From: Theodoxus fluviatilis
Lineage: Eukaryota > Mollusca > Gastropoda > Cycloneritida > Neritidae
DNA: 19,615 nt
Reading direction: 5' to 3'
Assembly: GCA_034096865.1 (NCBI GenBank)
Contig: JAWQFJ010012405.1
Span: 1 to 19,615, forward strand
Part shown: piece after piece, positions 1-9,004 of the stretch
Layout: every line of letters starts with the position of its first letter
Numbering within the stretch: the stretch's first letter is position 1
Translations under genes and position numbers: made by a program
The notes under the pieces: model-generated
Seen by the model: only the letters and a program-made list of their open reading frames with translations
What the model was told of the DNA's origin: nothing
Databases searched by the model: none

Positions 1-1490
1 CAAAATTTGGGTGGATATGTTGGCGGAACTTTTAAATATCCCTTTATTATCATGTGAAGAAGTCAGAACGAACATTAATCAAATTTTCTATTGGTGAAAA
101 ACTTATTTTTTTTAACTTCATTCTAGTCGTATTCCCCAAGTGCTCTAAAGGAAGGAAGAAGACGATGGCACCCTATTCATAGATTGAAAAATCAGCTTCT
201 CCCATCCCAGGAATTAAACCATGGTACTGCGCCTTGCCATAAACCAAATGCCAAGCTTGCTCGCTTACATCCGCTTCTCAAAAAAAAAAAAAAAAGACAG
301 GCGTTCAAGACGACCCTATGGTACCCCGACTAGTAGCCGACCACCAATGTGCACTCTTTGTGAAACGACTCATCCACCACTGTGGCAGTTCGGTGGGTAA
401 GGAATTGGACCCACCGCGTCTCTCTATTCGCGATTCGATAAGCGGCGAATAACTAGGGACCACGGTGGCGCGGTGACTTGATTTGCGTTTACTCTAAAAC
501 TGCTCTAGGGATTTTGTCGTGCTGTAGTGACCTTACGGACACTCAAAAGGTTGATAGGTCGCGTGAAAACACCCATCCATCCATTGAAACGAACTTCGTT
601 ATGAGTGGTCCGAAACGGTAGCCAAGATTGGCTTGCCGCGATGCCTTCTCATCGTCGCGGATTGCGTTTCTTCAACCAAATGAGTAAACCAGCAGCTGCA
701 GACTGTTCGTTCCTTGTGGAAGCTGATGAAATACGTTAAGCTGCAGCTGTGCATGACAGCTCAGCATCGCTCAAATATAAATTTATGCCAAAACGACAGT
801 GCTGACTTGGTGTAAGCAAGAATATTTCGATGCTCACTTCAAACTAAGGGCTAATGTAAGATATAAGAGAACAATATCAGCCTAACTTCTTGTAACGTCT
901 CGCATAGGCTGGGTAATAATCAATGTCGAAATGCGTGCCACAGCACATTTGTGATGGTGACTTTCTTCCTTTCCCTGAAGGCAGCCATTTTGTTATACAG
1001 GCGCAACAGCGTTCCGGCGCGGTATCTACCGGTCAATACGATAGCCGTACCAAGTCGTTCAAGAGTCGAATGGTATCTACCAGTCGATACCGGTAGGCCT
1101 CTTGAACATACTGGTTTCAATAGGCAAGTAGAGGTCGAGGAGCTGCCTTTGTACTGATGCAGGAAGGGAGACCTCTGGATCTGGGGCTGCCAGGAGCTGG
1201 TGATCTACAGATCAATAGTTAACATGGAATTGCAAAAGCTCCTTCTTTAGTTCTAATACTTTTTTTCACTGTATAGATGTTGAACCAACAGTCACACAGA
1301 GGGGAAGGTGCATCATGGATGTTCACCTTATTCATGTACATTCATACTCATTCATGCACCCACAGGGTTACAGCACATGATAATGACACAGGGTAGCAGC
1401 AGCAGCTACACTGGTGTGCTGTTCTTTCATGCAAGATTGGTAGGACCAAGACATTGCCGGGTTTTGTTTACATTAACACACACTAAAGTT
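1..1490. other. No supportable gene
   Basis: Both strands were read and no exon with convincing composition and splice signals was found. Small items are a run of 16 A at 280-295, CAGCTGCAG-type palindromes near 690-750, and a pair of imperfect GGTATCTACC-containing repeats at about 1021-1100 that also carry CCGGT palindromes. An ATGGCTGCC-type start in good context lies on the minus strand at 988 but opens only 22 codons. Confidence 0.5.
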
Positions 1491-1491
1491 G

Positions 1492-1752
1492 TGGTTATGG
1501 TAACCTGATCAGATCCATTTTTTCCCCTTCCAATCCTAAACTTTTGATTAATTTAAAAAAAGAGGACAGTAAACAACAAACCGCATGCTGTCCCATCTTC
1601 CCTGCCATACGAGATTCGGGGAATCCACTTCTACATTCTATGAATGAGAAATTTGAATTATGTTCAATCTGGCCTCTTCGAAACCCCAAAAAAGGAGTTC
1701 AGGCTGACCCACTGACAGTATTTTTTGGTTGTTGCCATGTTACCTTAATCAC
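1492..1752. mobile_element. Family A MITE, copy 1
   Basis: One of three diverged copies of the same roughly 260-280 bp sequence in the window; the others are at 4538-4740 and at 8840-8990 plus 13241-13368. It begins TGGTTATGGTAAC and ends GTTACCTTAATCA, so the termini form imperfect inverted repeats. Shared inner blocks include an AAAC(A)A..GCATGCTGTCCC segment and a TTCAATCTGGCCTCT segment. There is no coding capacity. The size and inverted ends suggest a non-autonomous DNA transposon; superfamily and target duplication are not clear. Confidence 0.7.
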
Positions 1753-1862
1753 AAACATTTGTGTGTGTGTACCTAATATAAAGATTACACTTGAACAACA
1801 CAACCAACAATGGCTGTTCCTTGCAGGGCTTATGCTCTGTACTTATAAAAACATTATTCTCA

Positions 1863-1938
1863 GCATACATCCCCTGGTGGCACTTGGTGCTGCTTGGTGC
1901 TACCAGGGACTGAGTAGGGAGCTGGCCCCCAAGACTCC
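1863..1938 (-). CDS. Possible terminal exon, unrecognised
   Basis: On the minus strand a pyrimidine-rich GTCCCCTCAG acceptor opens a frame beginning QLEPTVMESWGP and ending GGDVC-type residues at a TGA (about 25 codons). It would be in phase with the AAG|GTATCT donor of the candidate exon at 2122-2401. Evidence is only splice grammar and a reasonable peptide; no domain was recognised. It may be noncoding. Confidence 0.2.
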
Positions 1939-2121
1939 ATTACTGTGGGTTCCAGCTGCTGAGGGGACATACGACAGCTACTGCTGTATGGAAAACAGAC
2001 TGCATTAGAACCACCAACAAAAGTTGTGATGTTTTTATTCAGTCTCAACAAGCCAACCCAACAAAACAACAAAAGAATGCATTGAAATATTGAGAAATCT
2101 GCAAATATTATGGAGAGATAC

Positions 2122-2401
2122 CTTTAAATGGATTATGGCACCTGCACTTGTGCGAGCATCAACTTGCTCAGAGCTGAAAGACTGGCACAAGAGATGAGTC
2201 ATGACCAGCATTTGTCTTGTCTGCACGGGGCAGACCCTCAGTATGTATGCATCTTTGTAAGTGAGCTTATTTGCCAAGCTCTTTTTAGTATAGATTGCTA
2301 GTAGAAATTGAGCTACATCATGGTGTTCAGGAGATAAACAATGGGCAGTCTGCACATCTTGGATAGTGAAGATGAAGTTGACATTATTGCAGACATCTTT
2401 T
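2122..2401 (-). CDS. Possible exon, unrecognised
   Basis: A minus-strand open frame lies between a TTTGCATATAG acceptor and an AAAG|GTATCT donor, about 93 codons. The peptide has mixed, protein-like composition (for example HHDVAQFLLAIYTKKSLANK and EQVDARTSAGAIIHL), suggesting helices. I do not recognise the family. The frame also runs past the donor to a TAA at 2035 that overlaps an AATAAA (minus strand, 2039-2034), so an alternative reading is a terminal exon ending there. Codon composition is close to the surrounding noncoding DNA, so chance openness cannot be excluded. Confidence 0.3.
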
Positions 2402-2747
2402 CTATATGCAAATTCAAAGTCAATGTGTTGCTCTATTCCAGTTTCTGTTTTCTTTCTCTCTTTCCTTCTGTCCTTCTGAAGCACCTGTTCAAGTTTTGCC
2501 TAGTCACCCAATGTTTTTGTATGTTATCACTAAACTTTTATTTTTAAATCTTTAACAAAGTCCAACACTACTTTGAAGAAAAAAGTGACACACAAGGACA
2601 TCATCAAAAACTTAAAAAAGCTTTGAGATGAAGAATCAAATCACAGCTAAAGTTATGGTATGCATACTCAGTATGATGTGTGCCACCTCTGTTCTTGTAA
2701 GAGTGCTTGCCAAGTATACAATTAGAATAAGTCTCTTTATCATCACA

Positions 2748-2932
2748 CTAAAGCAGAGAGAGCGTTGAGTCGAGGTTTATTGGTTGATGAAAATTGACTT
2801 CTCCAAGATCTGTGAGCTGTGCCGGATGGAACATTAGGTCAAGTTCGTAGACTCCCCCCTGTTCCCCTTCATGGAAATGCAACTGCCACTGAAAGCAAGG
2901 GTGTGACTGCCTGCTGGCAACTAAATGAGTAC
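2748..2932 (-). CDS. Possible terminal exon, unrecognised
   Basis: Minus strand: a TTGTATATTACAG acceptor is followed by about 60 codons (HLVASRQSHPCFQWQLHFHE... FHPAQLTDLGEVNFHQP...) ending at a TAG. The alternating polar/hydrophobic GGVYELDLMF stretch looks like beta strands. An AATAAA occurs inside the frame near 2778, which is awkward for a coding exon and leaves 3' UTR as an alternative. I cannot connect it to a neighbour by phase, and no family was recognised. Confidence 0.3.
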
Positions 2933-3286
2933 CTGTAATATACAAGGACTGAATGATTTAATATTAAGTTTTAGAGGTCATTATTGTCCTCCTCCTTCTC
3001 ACTCTCCCTACCTCCCTTCAAAAGCATCATCATCTCAAAAAAGAAAAAGAAAACAAAAAACAAGATGACTTTCTGTGTTTTTACTTCATCTTTGAATATT
3101 TCGATGCCTTTCGGCAACTTTTTCAGCAAAGAATAAAATAGCATCAAAATGACGTATAAAAAGAATTACGTGTGCTATGACCTAAGACATTTTTATAGTC
3201 TTGGATGTCCTGGCTGGCCCACTACCACGATATTCCACAAAAATGAGCAAATATAAGTCAAAGAATTCTGGAGAAAAAACAGCATA

Positions 3287-3363
3287 TCACACACACACAC
3301 ATGTTTACACACACACACAAACACACACACACACACAAACACATACACACCTCTACACACACA
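3287..3363. repeat. (CA)n microsatellite
   Basis: Imperfect AC dinucleotide repeat with A, T and CT interruptions. It opens spurious frames on both strands that are not genes. Confidence 0.95.
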
Positions 3364-3563
3364 GTACACCCATCCAGACCATCGGATCACCCCCGAAACC
3401 TGACAAGCGAACCCTCTGAACAACCACTCAACCTTTGGTGTTTAGACCAAGAGGATAAGTGGTACGCAGTGTAGTCATCCAAAAGGCTTCCTTGTCAGTC
3501 TACGAGGATGATCCGATAGAGCACAATACACGTGTTCGATCGGCATGACTCTTGTTGACTGGG

Positions 3564-3590
3564 ATCATCATCATCATCATCATCATCATC
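3564..3590. repeat. (ATC)9 microsatellite
   Basis: Nine perfect ATC units. It lies just downstream of the stop of the minus-strand exon at 3649-4236, so it would be in that gene's 3' UTR. Confidence 0.95.
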
Positions 3591-3648
3591 TCCACTGTAT
3601 CATGTGTGCATCCTCCTCCTTGCCCTTCTGTCTGAGGAGCCATCACTG

Positions 3649-4236
3649 CTACAGCTGGGAGGGAGGGGATGGCTGCCTCTTGTTGCACTGAGTCAACTCC
3701 TCCTTGAGAGCCAAGGTGAGCAATGGTGGCAGCTGCTGGGCAACAGAATCCAGCGTCTGCTTTGTGACACTCAGCACCAGAGCCTGAAGCACTGCAGGGA
3801 ATGGTGCGTCTATCAGATCAACCGCCCCCTCTGCTGATGTCGTCCCTCCCTTTGCTTCCCCTACTGCCAGTCTGACCACCTCTGGCACTGTCTTTGCCAT
3901 CGCCTGGGTGGTTGCCATGACAACGTGCTCTGGAAGTGTTGTGTTCAGCACAGACAGCAGCTGCTGCAGCAGACGATGTGGGGAGGAAAGGGCAGTGCCT
4001 GGAGGTGTGGCATCCTGCCTTGGAGACTCCAACTTGGTCTGTTCCTGGGACAGAAGGCTACCTGGTCCATGGGGGTCAAACACAGGGGTAGGGGGAGGGG
4101 CCAAGTGTGTTGAGAGGATGGGGGCTGTGGAATGGCTGGGGGCAAGAGAAGAGGTGGATGCAGGTCTGGGAGTGGGGTTGAAGGCAGTGAAGGCAGCGGT
4201 CCATGGAGAATGAGAAGATGCAGATGCCGCCTGCTC
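3649..4236 (-). CDS. Terminal exon of an unrecognised proline/serine-rich protein
   Basis: The minus-strand frame opens after a TGTGTTCCAG acceptor and runs 195 codons to a TAG; it could also start at the in-frame ATG at 4254. The first half is low-complexity and rich in Pro, Ser, Thr and Ala (PTPRPASTSSLAPSHS; LAPPPTPVFDPHGPG), typical of a disordered linker. The second half is different: about 90 residues of leucine/valine-rich, probably helical sequence (LLQQLLSVLNTTLPEHVV, VLQALVLSVTKQTLDSVAQQ, LLTLALKEELTQC), which looks like a small folded or oligomerising C-terminal domain. The DNA is clearly more GC-rich than its surroundings, as expected for an exon. No upstream exon was identified; 4538-6294 upstream is repeats. 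I do not recognise the family, and the opposite-strand frames here look like shadows. Confidence 0.6.
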   Translation of the reverse strand, partial: EQAASASSHSPWTAAFTAFNPTPRPASTSSLAPSHSTAPILSTHLAPPPTPVFDPHGPGSLLSQEQTKLESPRQDATPPGTALSSPHRLLQQLLSVLNTTLPEHVVMATTQAMAKTVPEVVRLAVGEAKGGTTSAEGAVDLIDAPFPAVLQALVLSVTKQTLDSVAQQLPPLLTLALKEELTQCNKRQPSPPSQL

Positions 4237-4239
4237 CTG

Positions 4240-4537
4240 GAACACAGCATGCATGGATGCAGGTTACAGAGGGCCGTCACACAGCTTAGGAATAAAACTG
4301 CCTCCACAGCCTACTCAAATACAGCATGCATATTAGACATGTATACAACTCATGAAATACAAGCATTTAAATGCTCTAGACAAGTCCCAAACTGGTTGCC
4401 TTAGCCCAAATCAAATGGCCTTTCAAATCTAAGATAAAAGAAGTTGTCTATAAACTCCTTACATATTTAATGTTTGGCATCACTATCTCAGCATCCAGTT
4501 GGTACACAGTGCATTAGGTCACACACGCAAAAAGTTG
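4240..4537. other. Intergenic or intronic, nothing recognised
   Basis: AT-rich sequence with no convincing frame or splice grammar on either strand. Confidence 0.5.
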
Positions 4538-4740
4538 TGGTTATAACAGTAATCTGACCAACCCTAATTTTTCTGCCGACTCTAAACTTTTTTACCATCA
4601 CGAAAGAAAAAAAAAGTGATGGTAAACAATGAACTGCATGCTGTTCCCCTGCCCTAACAACATTCTGGAATCTACTATTTAAGTTTTAAAAAGTGTTTTC
4701 AGTGACAGAAAGTTTATATTCAATCTGGCCTCTCCTAAAA
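4538..4740. mobile_element. Family A MITE, copy 2 (3' end disrupted)
   Basis: Starts with the shared TGGTTAT end and keeps the inner CTGACCAACCCTAATTTTTCTGC, GAACTGCATGCTGTTCC, AAAAAGTGTTTTCAGTGA and TTCAATCTGGCCTCTCCT blocks of family A. It stops where repeat B copy 1 begins (about 4750). A faint CCATGGTACCTTATTAC at about 5622-5638, beyond repeat B, resembles the missing right end and would fit insertion of B into this MITE, but that is weak. Confidence 0.65.
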
Positions 4741-4749
4741 AGAAGACGA

Positions 4750-5587
4750 AACAAGAAGGGCAAAGCCCATACGACTCACATGCTTGACCTTGACCTTTAC
4801 ATGACCTTGACCTTCAGGCGACCTTCAAGGTCAAGGCCAATCTACTACACCTAACAATGACATCATACACTAAACTAAGGAATGCTTTACACATTTTTCC
4901 TACCAAAATACATGTGGCCTTGACCCAAGGTCAAGGTCATTCAAGGTCATGCAACACAAAGCTGTTAATTCAAGACATAGGAAGCACAATGGTGCTTATT
5001 GGCACTTTCTACCATGAGATATAGTCACTTTTAGTGGTTCACTACCCCATTTTGGTCACATTTCATTAGGGTCAAAGTGACCTTGACCTTGATGATATGT
5101 GACCAAATGTGTCTCATGATGAAAGTATAACATGTGCCCCACATAATTATTAAGTTTGAAACAGTTATCTTCTATAGTTCAGGGTCAAGGTCACTTCAAA
5201 ATATGTATACAATCCAACTTTGAAGAGCTCCTGTGACCTTGACCTTGAAGCAAGGTCAACCAAACTGGTATCAAAAAATAGGCGCTTACTATACCACTGT
5301 ATAGCTGAGGTCGCCATCTCAATAACGTCGGAGAAAATTGAGAAAATGTGAAAAATGGCTGTTTTTAGACAACATTTATGGCTCCTGCGACCTTGACTTT
5401 GAAGCAAGGTCAAGTCACTATGTATGTTTTTTGAGGCCTTGTCATCATACACCATCATGCCAAATTGGGTGTTGATAGACTTAATAGTCTCCGAGAAAAA
5501 TCCAACGTTTAAGGATTATACGCCCGGACGGACGGACGACACGGGTGAGTACATAGACTCACTTTTGCTTTGCATGTGAGTCAAAAA
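4750..5587. mobile_element. Repeat B copy 1, rich in TCAAGGTCA
   Basis: Shares start (AACAAGAAGGGCAAAGCCC), end (GCATGTGAGTCAAAAA) and most of the interior with 15415-16559. GACTCACATGC at 4773-4783 is the reverse complement of GCATGTGAGTC at 5572-5582, giving short subterminal inverted repeats. Just inside the right end are CGGACGGACGG repeats and a hairpin (GTGAGT, six-base loop, ACTCAC). It is packed with direct and inverted TGACCTTGA / TCAAGGTCA units, about ten exact 9-mers. No transposase frame is visible, so it is probably a non-autonomous element; class not assigned. Confidence 0.8.
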
Positions 5588-5672
5588 GTGTCAGTTGACT
5601 TATGATCCTCCCCTTTTCCCCCCATGGTACCTTATTACGTAATTTATGATAAAATACATCATATATACCATA

Positions 5673-6294
5673 TATGTGACCAGCCACGACAAAACCAGTG
5701 CTAAGTCGCACTGCCCTCTCTTGCGCTAAGTCTGAGAAAAGGCAGGGAGGGTCAATCTGGGCGATTTTCACTTTTTGATAAAAATAGATTCTACATGGTT
5801 CAAACTATCATGCCAGTAAAGGAAACATGTTGAAGAATTATATTTTGATGGTAAAATAAAGACTTTTGTGTTATGTATTGTTTCAAAAGCTCCCTGTAAT
5901 TAGCGTTAATTGCCTCATTTTAGCCGCAATAAACACACCTAAACCCTTGCAGAACCCCTTCATGTTATATACCGTTAAAAAGGCCGCTCTCTCGGCGTTC
6001 CCGTTCTGTGGATGTCGAAGAAAAATAAGGTCAGCTATTTTTGGAAACAGAGTTTGAAATACCGTTGCTAAGGTGTTTAATGTCTGAAGAGGGTAAATCT
6101 TCTGAGACCGTTTTTTCAAAATGACCGCTGCTTCAGTACCCAAATTGAAATGCCTGTAACTCCTATTCTAATTAACTCACACTGTTCATTCTTATATTAA
6201 AACAAACAGAAATGAATGCAGAATTCAAAAATATTAAAACCCTATTTTGTCCAAAAATCGACTTAGCACTGGTTTTGTCGTGGCTGGTCACATA
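5673..6294. mobile_element. 622-bp MITE with perfect 36-bp terminal inverted repeats
   Basis: The 36 bases at 5673-5708 (TATGTGACCAGCCACGAC...) are the exact reverse complement of 6259-6294 (...GTCGTGGCTGGTCACATA). The interior is AT-rich and noncoding, with stop codons in every frame over any length. The termini sit in ATAT on both sides, so a short TA/ATAT target duplication is possible but ambiguous. Length, perfect long arms and lack of a gene identify a non-autonomous DNA transposon. Perfect arms suggest recent insertion. Confidence 0.85.
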
Positions 6295-6436
6295 TTCTCT
6301 AATAGTCACACTGGATGTGTGAATATTTGCCAAGGGGGGCGTGTCTATTCCAGTCCATATCACCCACCGTTTTCACTGAACACAGCTATGCAGGAGGATG
6401 AGAAATGCTAATCACCAATCAAAGAGAGCTTCATAA

Positions 6437-6652
6437 AAACTCAATGGGAGTGAAGATAATCTCTTCCAGACCAAAGATACTGATGAGTCTGACGTTGAGT
6501 TCGAGGGATTATATGAGATGGAAGAGCAACTGGCAGAGGACGCTCTGGAAAACCAGCGCCCCATTGTGCTCACTGACACTAGTGACAGCAATGATGGCAC
6601 TGATGGTTCTCTGGAGACTTCTGATGATGACTATGACAGCCCTGGCCATTAA
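6437..6652 (+). CDS. Possible acidic exon, unrecognised
   Basis: Open frame of 71 codons plus stop, directly followed by a strong donor-like GTAAGT at 6654-6659. The peptide is strongly acidic and Ser/Asp rich (DESDVEFEGLYEMEEQ, LTDTSDSNDGTDGS, SDDDYDSPGH), a composition hard to obtain by chance from noncoding DNA. The stop only two bases before the donor is odd: the donor may serve a 3' UTR intron, the frame may be a decayed exon, or the true frame may differ. It is on the opposite strand from the zinc-finger gene. Acidic tracts like this occur at the N-termini of transposases and in nuclear proteins, but no family could be assigned. Confidence 0.35.
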   Translation, partial: KLNGSEDNLFQTKDTDESDVEFEGLYEMEEQLAEDALENQRPIVLTDTSDSNDGTDGSLETSDDDYDSPGH

Positions 6653-6711
6653 AGTAAGTGTCAATACTTTCATTTACTAGGCGGGGATGGAAGGGGAGAT
6701 GAGGGGCATTT

Positions 6712-6717
6712 TTTATT
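6712..6717 (-). terminator. Candidate poly(A) signal for the zinc-finger gene
   Basis: AATAAA on the minus strand, about 195 bases downstream of the zinc-finger stop codon. Confidence 0.4.
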
Positions 6718-6835
6718 AGGGGAGGTGCAACTATTAGGGAAAATATGGTATATATTTTCTTAAAACCTTGGGGATGTATCATTATGCTGATGGCATAGCA
6801 CAAGGGTTCATACCTTCAGTGTTAAGTAACGAGCC

Positions 6836-6895
6836 AAAGTTCAGTGATGCATGAACAAAATCGTCAAAGTCCAGTGATGCATGAACAAAATCGTC
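6836..6895. repeat. Two tandem 30-bp units in the zinc-finger 3' UTR
   Basis: 6836-6865 and 6866-6895 (AAAGTTCAGTGATGC... / AAAGTCCAGTGATGC...) differ at one base. They begin 15 bases past the stop of the minus-strand zinc-finger frame. Confidence 0.9.
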
Positions 6896-6910
6896 AATGC
6901 ACCTGAATAA

Positions 6911-8156
6911 TTATATCACTTGCACACTACATGCTTGCAGACCTACCATGAACAGCTTTGCTGGCTTGCCAGATGAACAGCAGGTGAGACTTCCCTGTTG
7001 CTTTGGAAAAGTGGAGTTGCTCCCACAGTCCAAACTCTCCTCTGACAAAGCATCCGCACCAGTAATGAACTTGGTCTGACCAACAGTCACCACAGAGCAG
7101 GAGCTCACAGGAGCTGCAGTCTTCATTTCTGCACAGGGGTTCTGAAGGAGCCCATAGGAGTTGCACATTGATCCACGCAGAGCTTGTGAAGTATTTGGAA
7201 GATTATCAAGACCAGACCCACCATCAAAGCTTTGATCTCCAATAAGCCTTGTCTCTAACCCTTGAATGTCTTCCTGCGTGCTGGACTCTTCACTGCTCAT
7301 CGAACCTGTAAACTTTCCAGAAAACCCATTCTTACAATCAGAGTTCAAAGTTTCTGGCACAAGAACTGGGACACACTTGTGCTTCTGCAGAGCTCCTGTA
7401 GACCTGAAGTTGCGCTTGCAGCTTTGGCAGTAGTTGGCTGTTCCTGCAATGTGTGTGCGCTGGTGGTTCTTCAGGGAGTAGGACTGAGTGAAACCCCTGC
7501 CACAGATCTCGCATCGATGCGGCTTCTCGCCTGTGTGAATGAGTCTGTGACGTCTGAGTTCAGAGTTCTCTATGAAACCCTTCCCACAAAACTCACACAC
7601 ATACGCTCTCTCATTGCGGTGGATCTTCATGTGACTCTTGAGTGAACCTGTGTGTCCAAGGACCCTGCCACAGATCTTGCAGGTCAGTCTCTCATCCTTG
7701 GCGTGGTACCTCTCGTGGATCTTGAATGCCGTGACACTGGTAAACACCTTGAGGCAGCTCTTGCAACTGAACTTGACCTTGACACCCGTCGGGGTGTCCT
7801 CACACTCCACCAATGACGACTCCTCAGGAACTTGGGCTTTGGCGTTGTGGAGCAGCTGTCGATGGCACCGCAGCTGAGCAGCGGTTTTGAAGACTAGTGG
7901 ACACTTGTCGCACAGGTAAGGGTGCTCCCCTGTGTGGTTGCGCATGTGGTTCTTGAGTGAGTAGTTGTTGGTGAAGGACTTGCCACAGACCTTGCACACG
8001 CAGCTCTTGATGTGCGTCTGGTGGTGGCACCGTAGGATCTTGGCAGTGGCAAAGTCTTGGTGGCAGACGTTGCAGGAGTGGATTCCACTGTGGCAGCCCT
8101 CCTCATGGCGCCACAGGGATATCTTGGACTTGAAAACCCGTCCACACTTCTGGCAT
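6911..8156 (-). CDS. C2H2 zinc-finger protein, nine fingers (last exon)
   Basis: Encodes about 415 residues on the minus strand, starting at an acceptor (CTCATTGTTCAG|A) that cuts just before the first finger's Cys; no start codon is present, so at least one upstream exon is missing. Counting from the first open codon, fingers lie at about residues 4-25, 31-51, 57-77, 85-106, 134-154, 162-182, 190-210, 218-238 and 246-264. Most follow C-x2-C-x12-H-x3-H. Finger 1 has H-x4-H; finger 9 is degenerate (H-x-C). TGEHP and TGEKP linkers sit after fingers 3 and 7, typical of sequence-specific DNA binding. A 28-residue acidic spacer separates fingers 4 and 5. The last 150 residues are Ser/Gly-rich and disordered and hold no recognised domain. 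An ATG|GTAGGT donor-like site near the end allows an alternative 3' exon. It is probably a nuclear transcription regulator; the specific orthologue is not recognised. Confidence 0.93.
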
Positions 8157-8402
8157 CTGAACAATGAGCAGGACAGAACAAATTACAGAACAGATTTCTC
8201 AGTGCAATAAAGATATTGGTTCTACATAAGAACTCATTACTCCTACCTAGGTCCCAAACTGCCTTACACTTCCCCCCCTGATCATAAGGCCACTTGTTAA
8301 TCCTTCACTGAAACCCGACAACAATCGCAGTGACTGACAAGACGGGATGTATACAGTTGAGTACCTGCACTAACTCCATTCCCAGGGGAGCATTGCTAAC
8401 CT
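8157..8402. other. Presumed intron of the zinc-finger gene
   Basis: No exon recognised. It follows (on the minus strand, precedes) the acceptor of the zinc-finger exon. Confidence 0.5.
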
Positions 8403-8542
8403 GAGGCTTGTTCACGAGGCGCAGCACTGCAAAGAGCCGAATCACATGCAGTGCTACGCGTCCTGAACAAGCCGTTTCACGGCGCAAGCGCTGTCCAGCG
8501 CTGAGCAGCGCTTTGAATCGCTGCGCCTCGTGAACAAGCCTC
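8403..8542. mobile_element. 140-bp MITE with perfect 23-bp inverted ends
   Basis: 8403-8425 (GAGGCTTGTTCACGAGGCGC...) is the exact reverse complement of 8520-8542. The interior is GC-rich with repeated AGCGCT motifs and no coding frame. Flanking TGCTAACCT (left) and TGCTACCT (right) are similar but not adjacent to the arms on the right, so the target duplication is unresolved. Confidence 0.8.
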
Positions 8543-8584
8543 TGATGCTACCTCATGATCACATTTCAAGGGTTAATCACACTA

Positions 8585-8768
8585 CGGGGCGCCATCCCTG
8601 CCCACACAGGCACCTGGTTTTACTCCTGGGTGGTGAGAGGCAATGGGAGTTAAGCGCCTTGCCCAAGGATGCAACTCTAGGATCAGTACACCTTTGGGTT
8701 TGATTTCTGCCTCCGCAAGCCACAAGTGACAGTGGACAGGAACTCTAACCACTGAGAGATACGTGCAG
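8585..8768 (-). mobile_element. tRNA-derived SINE-like unit
   Basis: Read on the minus strand the unit begins with a tRNA A-box-like TCTCTCAGTGGTTAGAG followed about 40 bases on by GAAATCAAACCC, one mismatch from a B box. The tRNA-like head is followed by a body containing a CCTTGGGCAAGGCGCTTAA motif that I associate with animal SINEs. No poly-A tail is obvious. Either a diverged SINE or a chance resemblance. Confidence 0.45.
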
Positions 8769-9004
8769 TAAATTATGTAACATTTTGTGTTTTCAATAAA
8801 ATGTACACAGCTTATTTGCTAAGGCAAAAAAACTAGTGGTAGTTATGGTAACCTGACCAACCCCGTTTTTTCTGCTGACCCTATACTTTATTTCTGGATA
8901 TGAAAAAGAAAGAAAGTAACAGTAAACTGTGTGCTGTCCCATTTTCTCTGCCTGATGAGCCCTTGGGGAAACCACTATTCAAGTTTTTAACCATCCGAGT
9001 GCCA

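Noticed and set aside
920..988. Minus-strand MAAFRERKKVTITNV start in good context
   Set aside because: Only 22 codons, no following exon or promoter could be supported; the ATGGCTGCC string is a common promoter-type motif.
1544..2008. 154-codon plus-strand frame
   Set aside because: It runs from inside a MITE into unrelated flank, with no splice or domain support.
3201..3423. Open frames on both strands over the CA repeat
   Set aside because: Low-complexity Thr/His or Cys/Val products of a dinucleotide repeat.
3908..4404. Plus-strand frames opposite the proline-rich exon
   Set aside because: Shadows of a GC-rich minus-strand exon; Gly/Arg/Cys-rich and without splice support.
4773..5582. 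Repeat B as a Helitron
   Set aside because: Has a hairpin near one end but lacks a clear 5' TC / 3' CTRR arrangement; the inverted subterminal GACTCACATGC fits other classes better. Left unclassified.
7262..8210. Plus-strand frames opposite the zinc-finger exon
   Set aside because: Antisense shadows of a clear C2H2 array.
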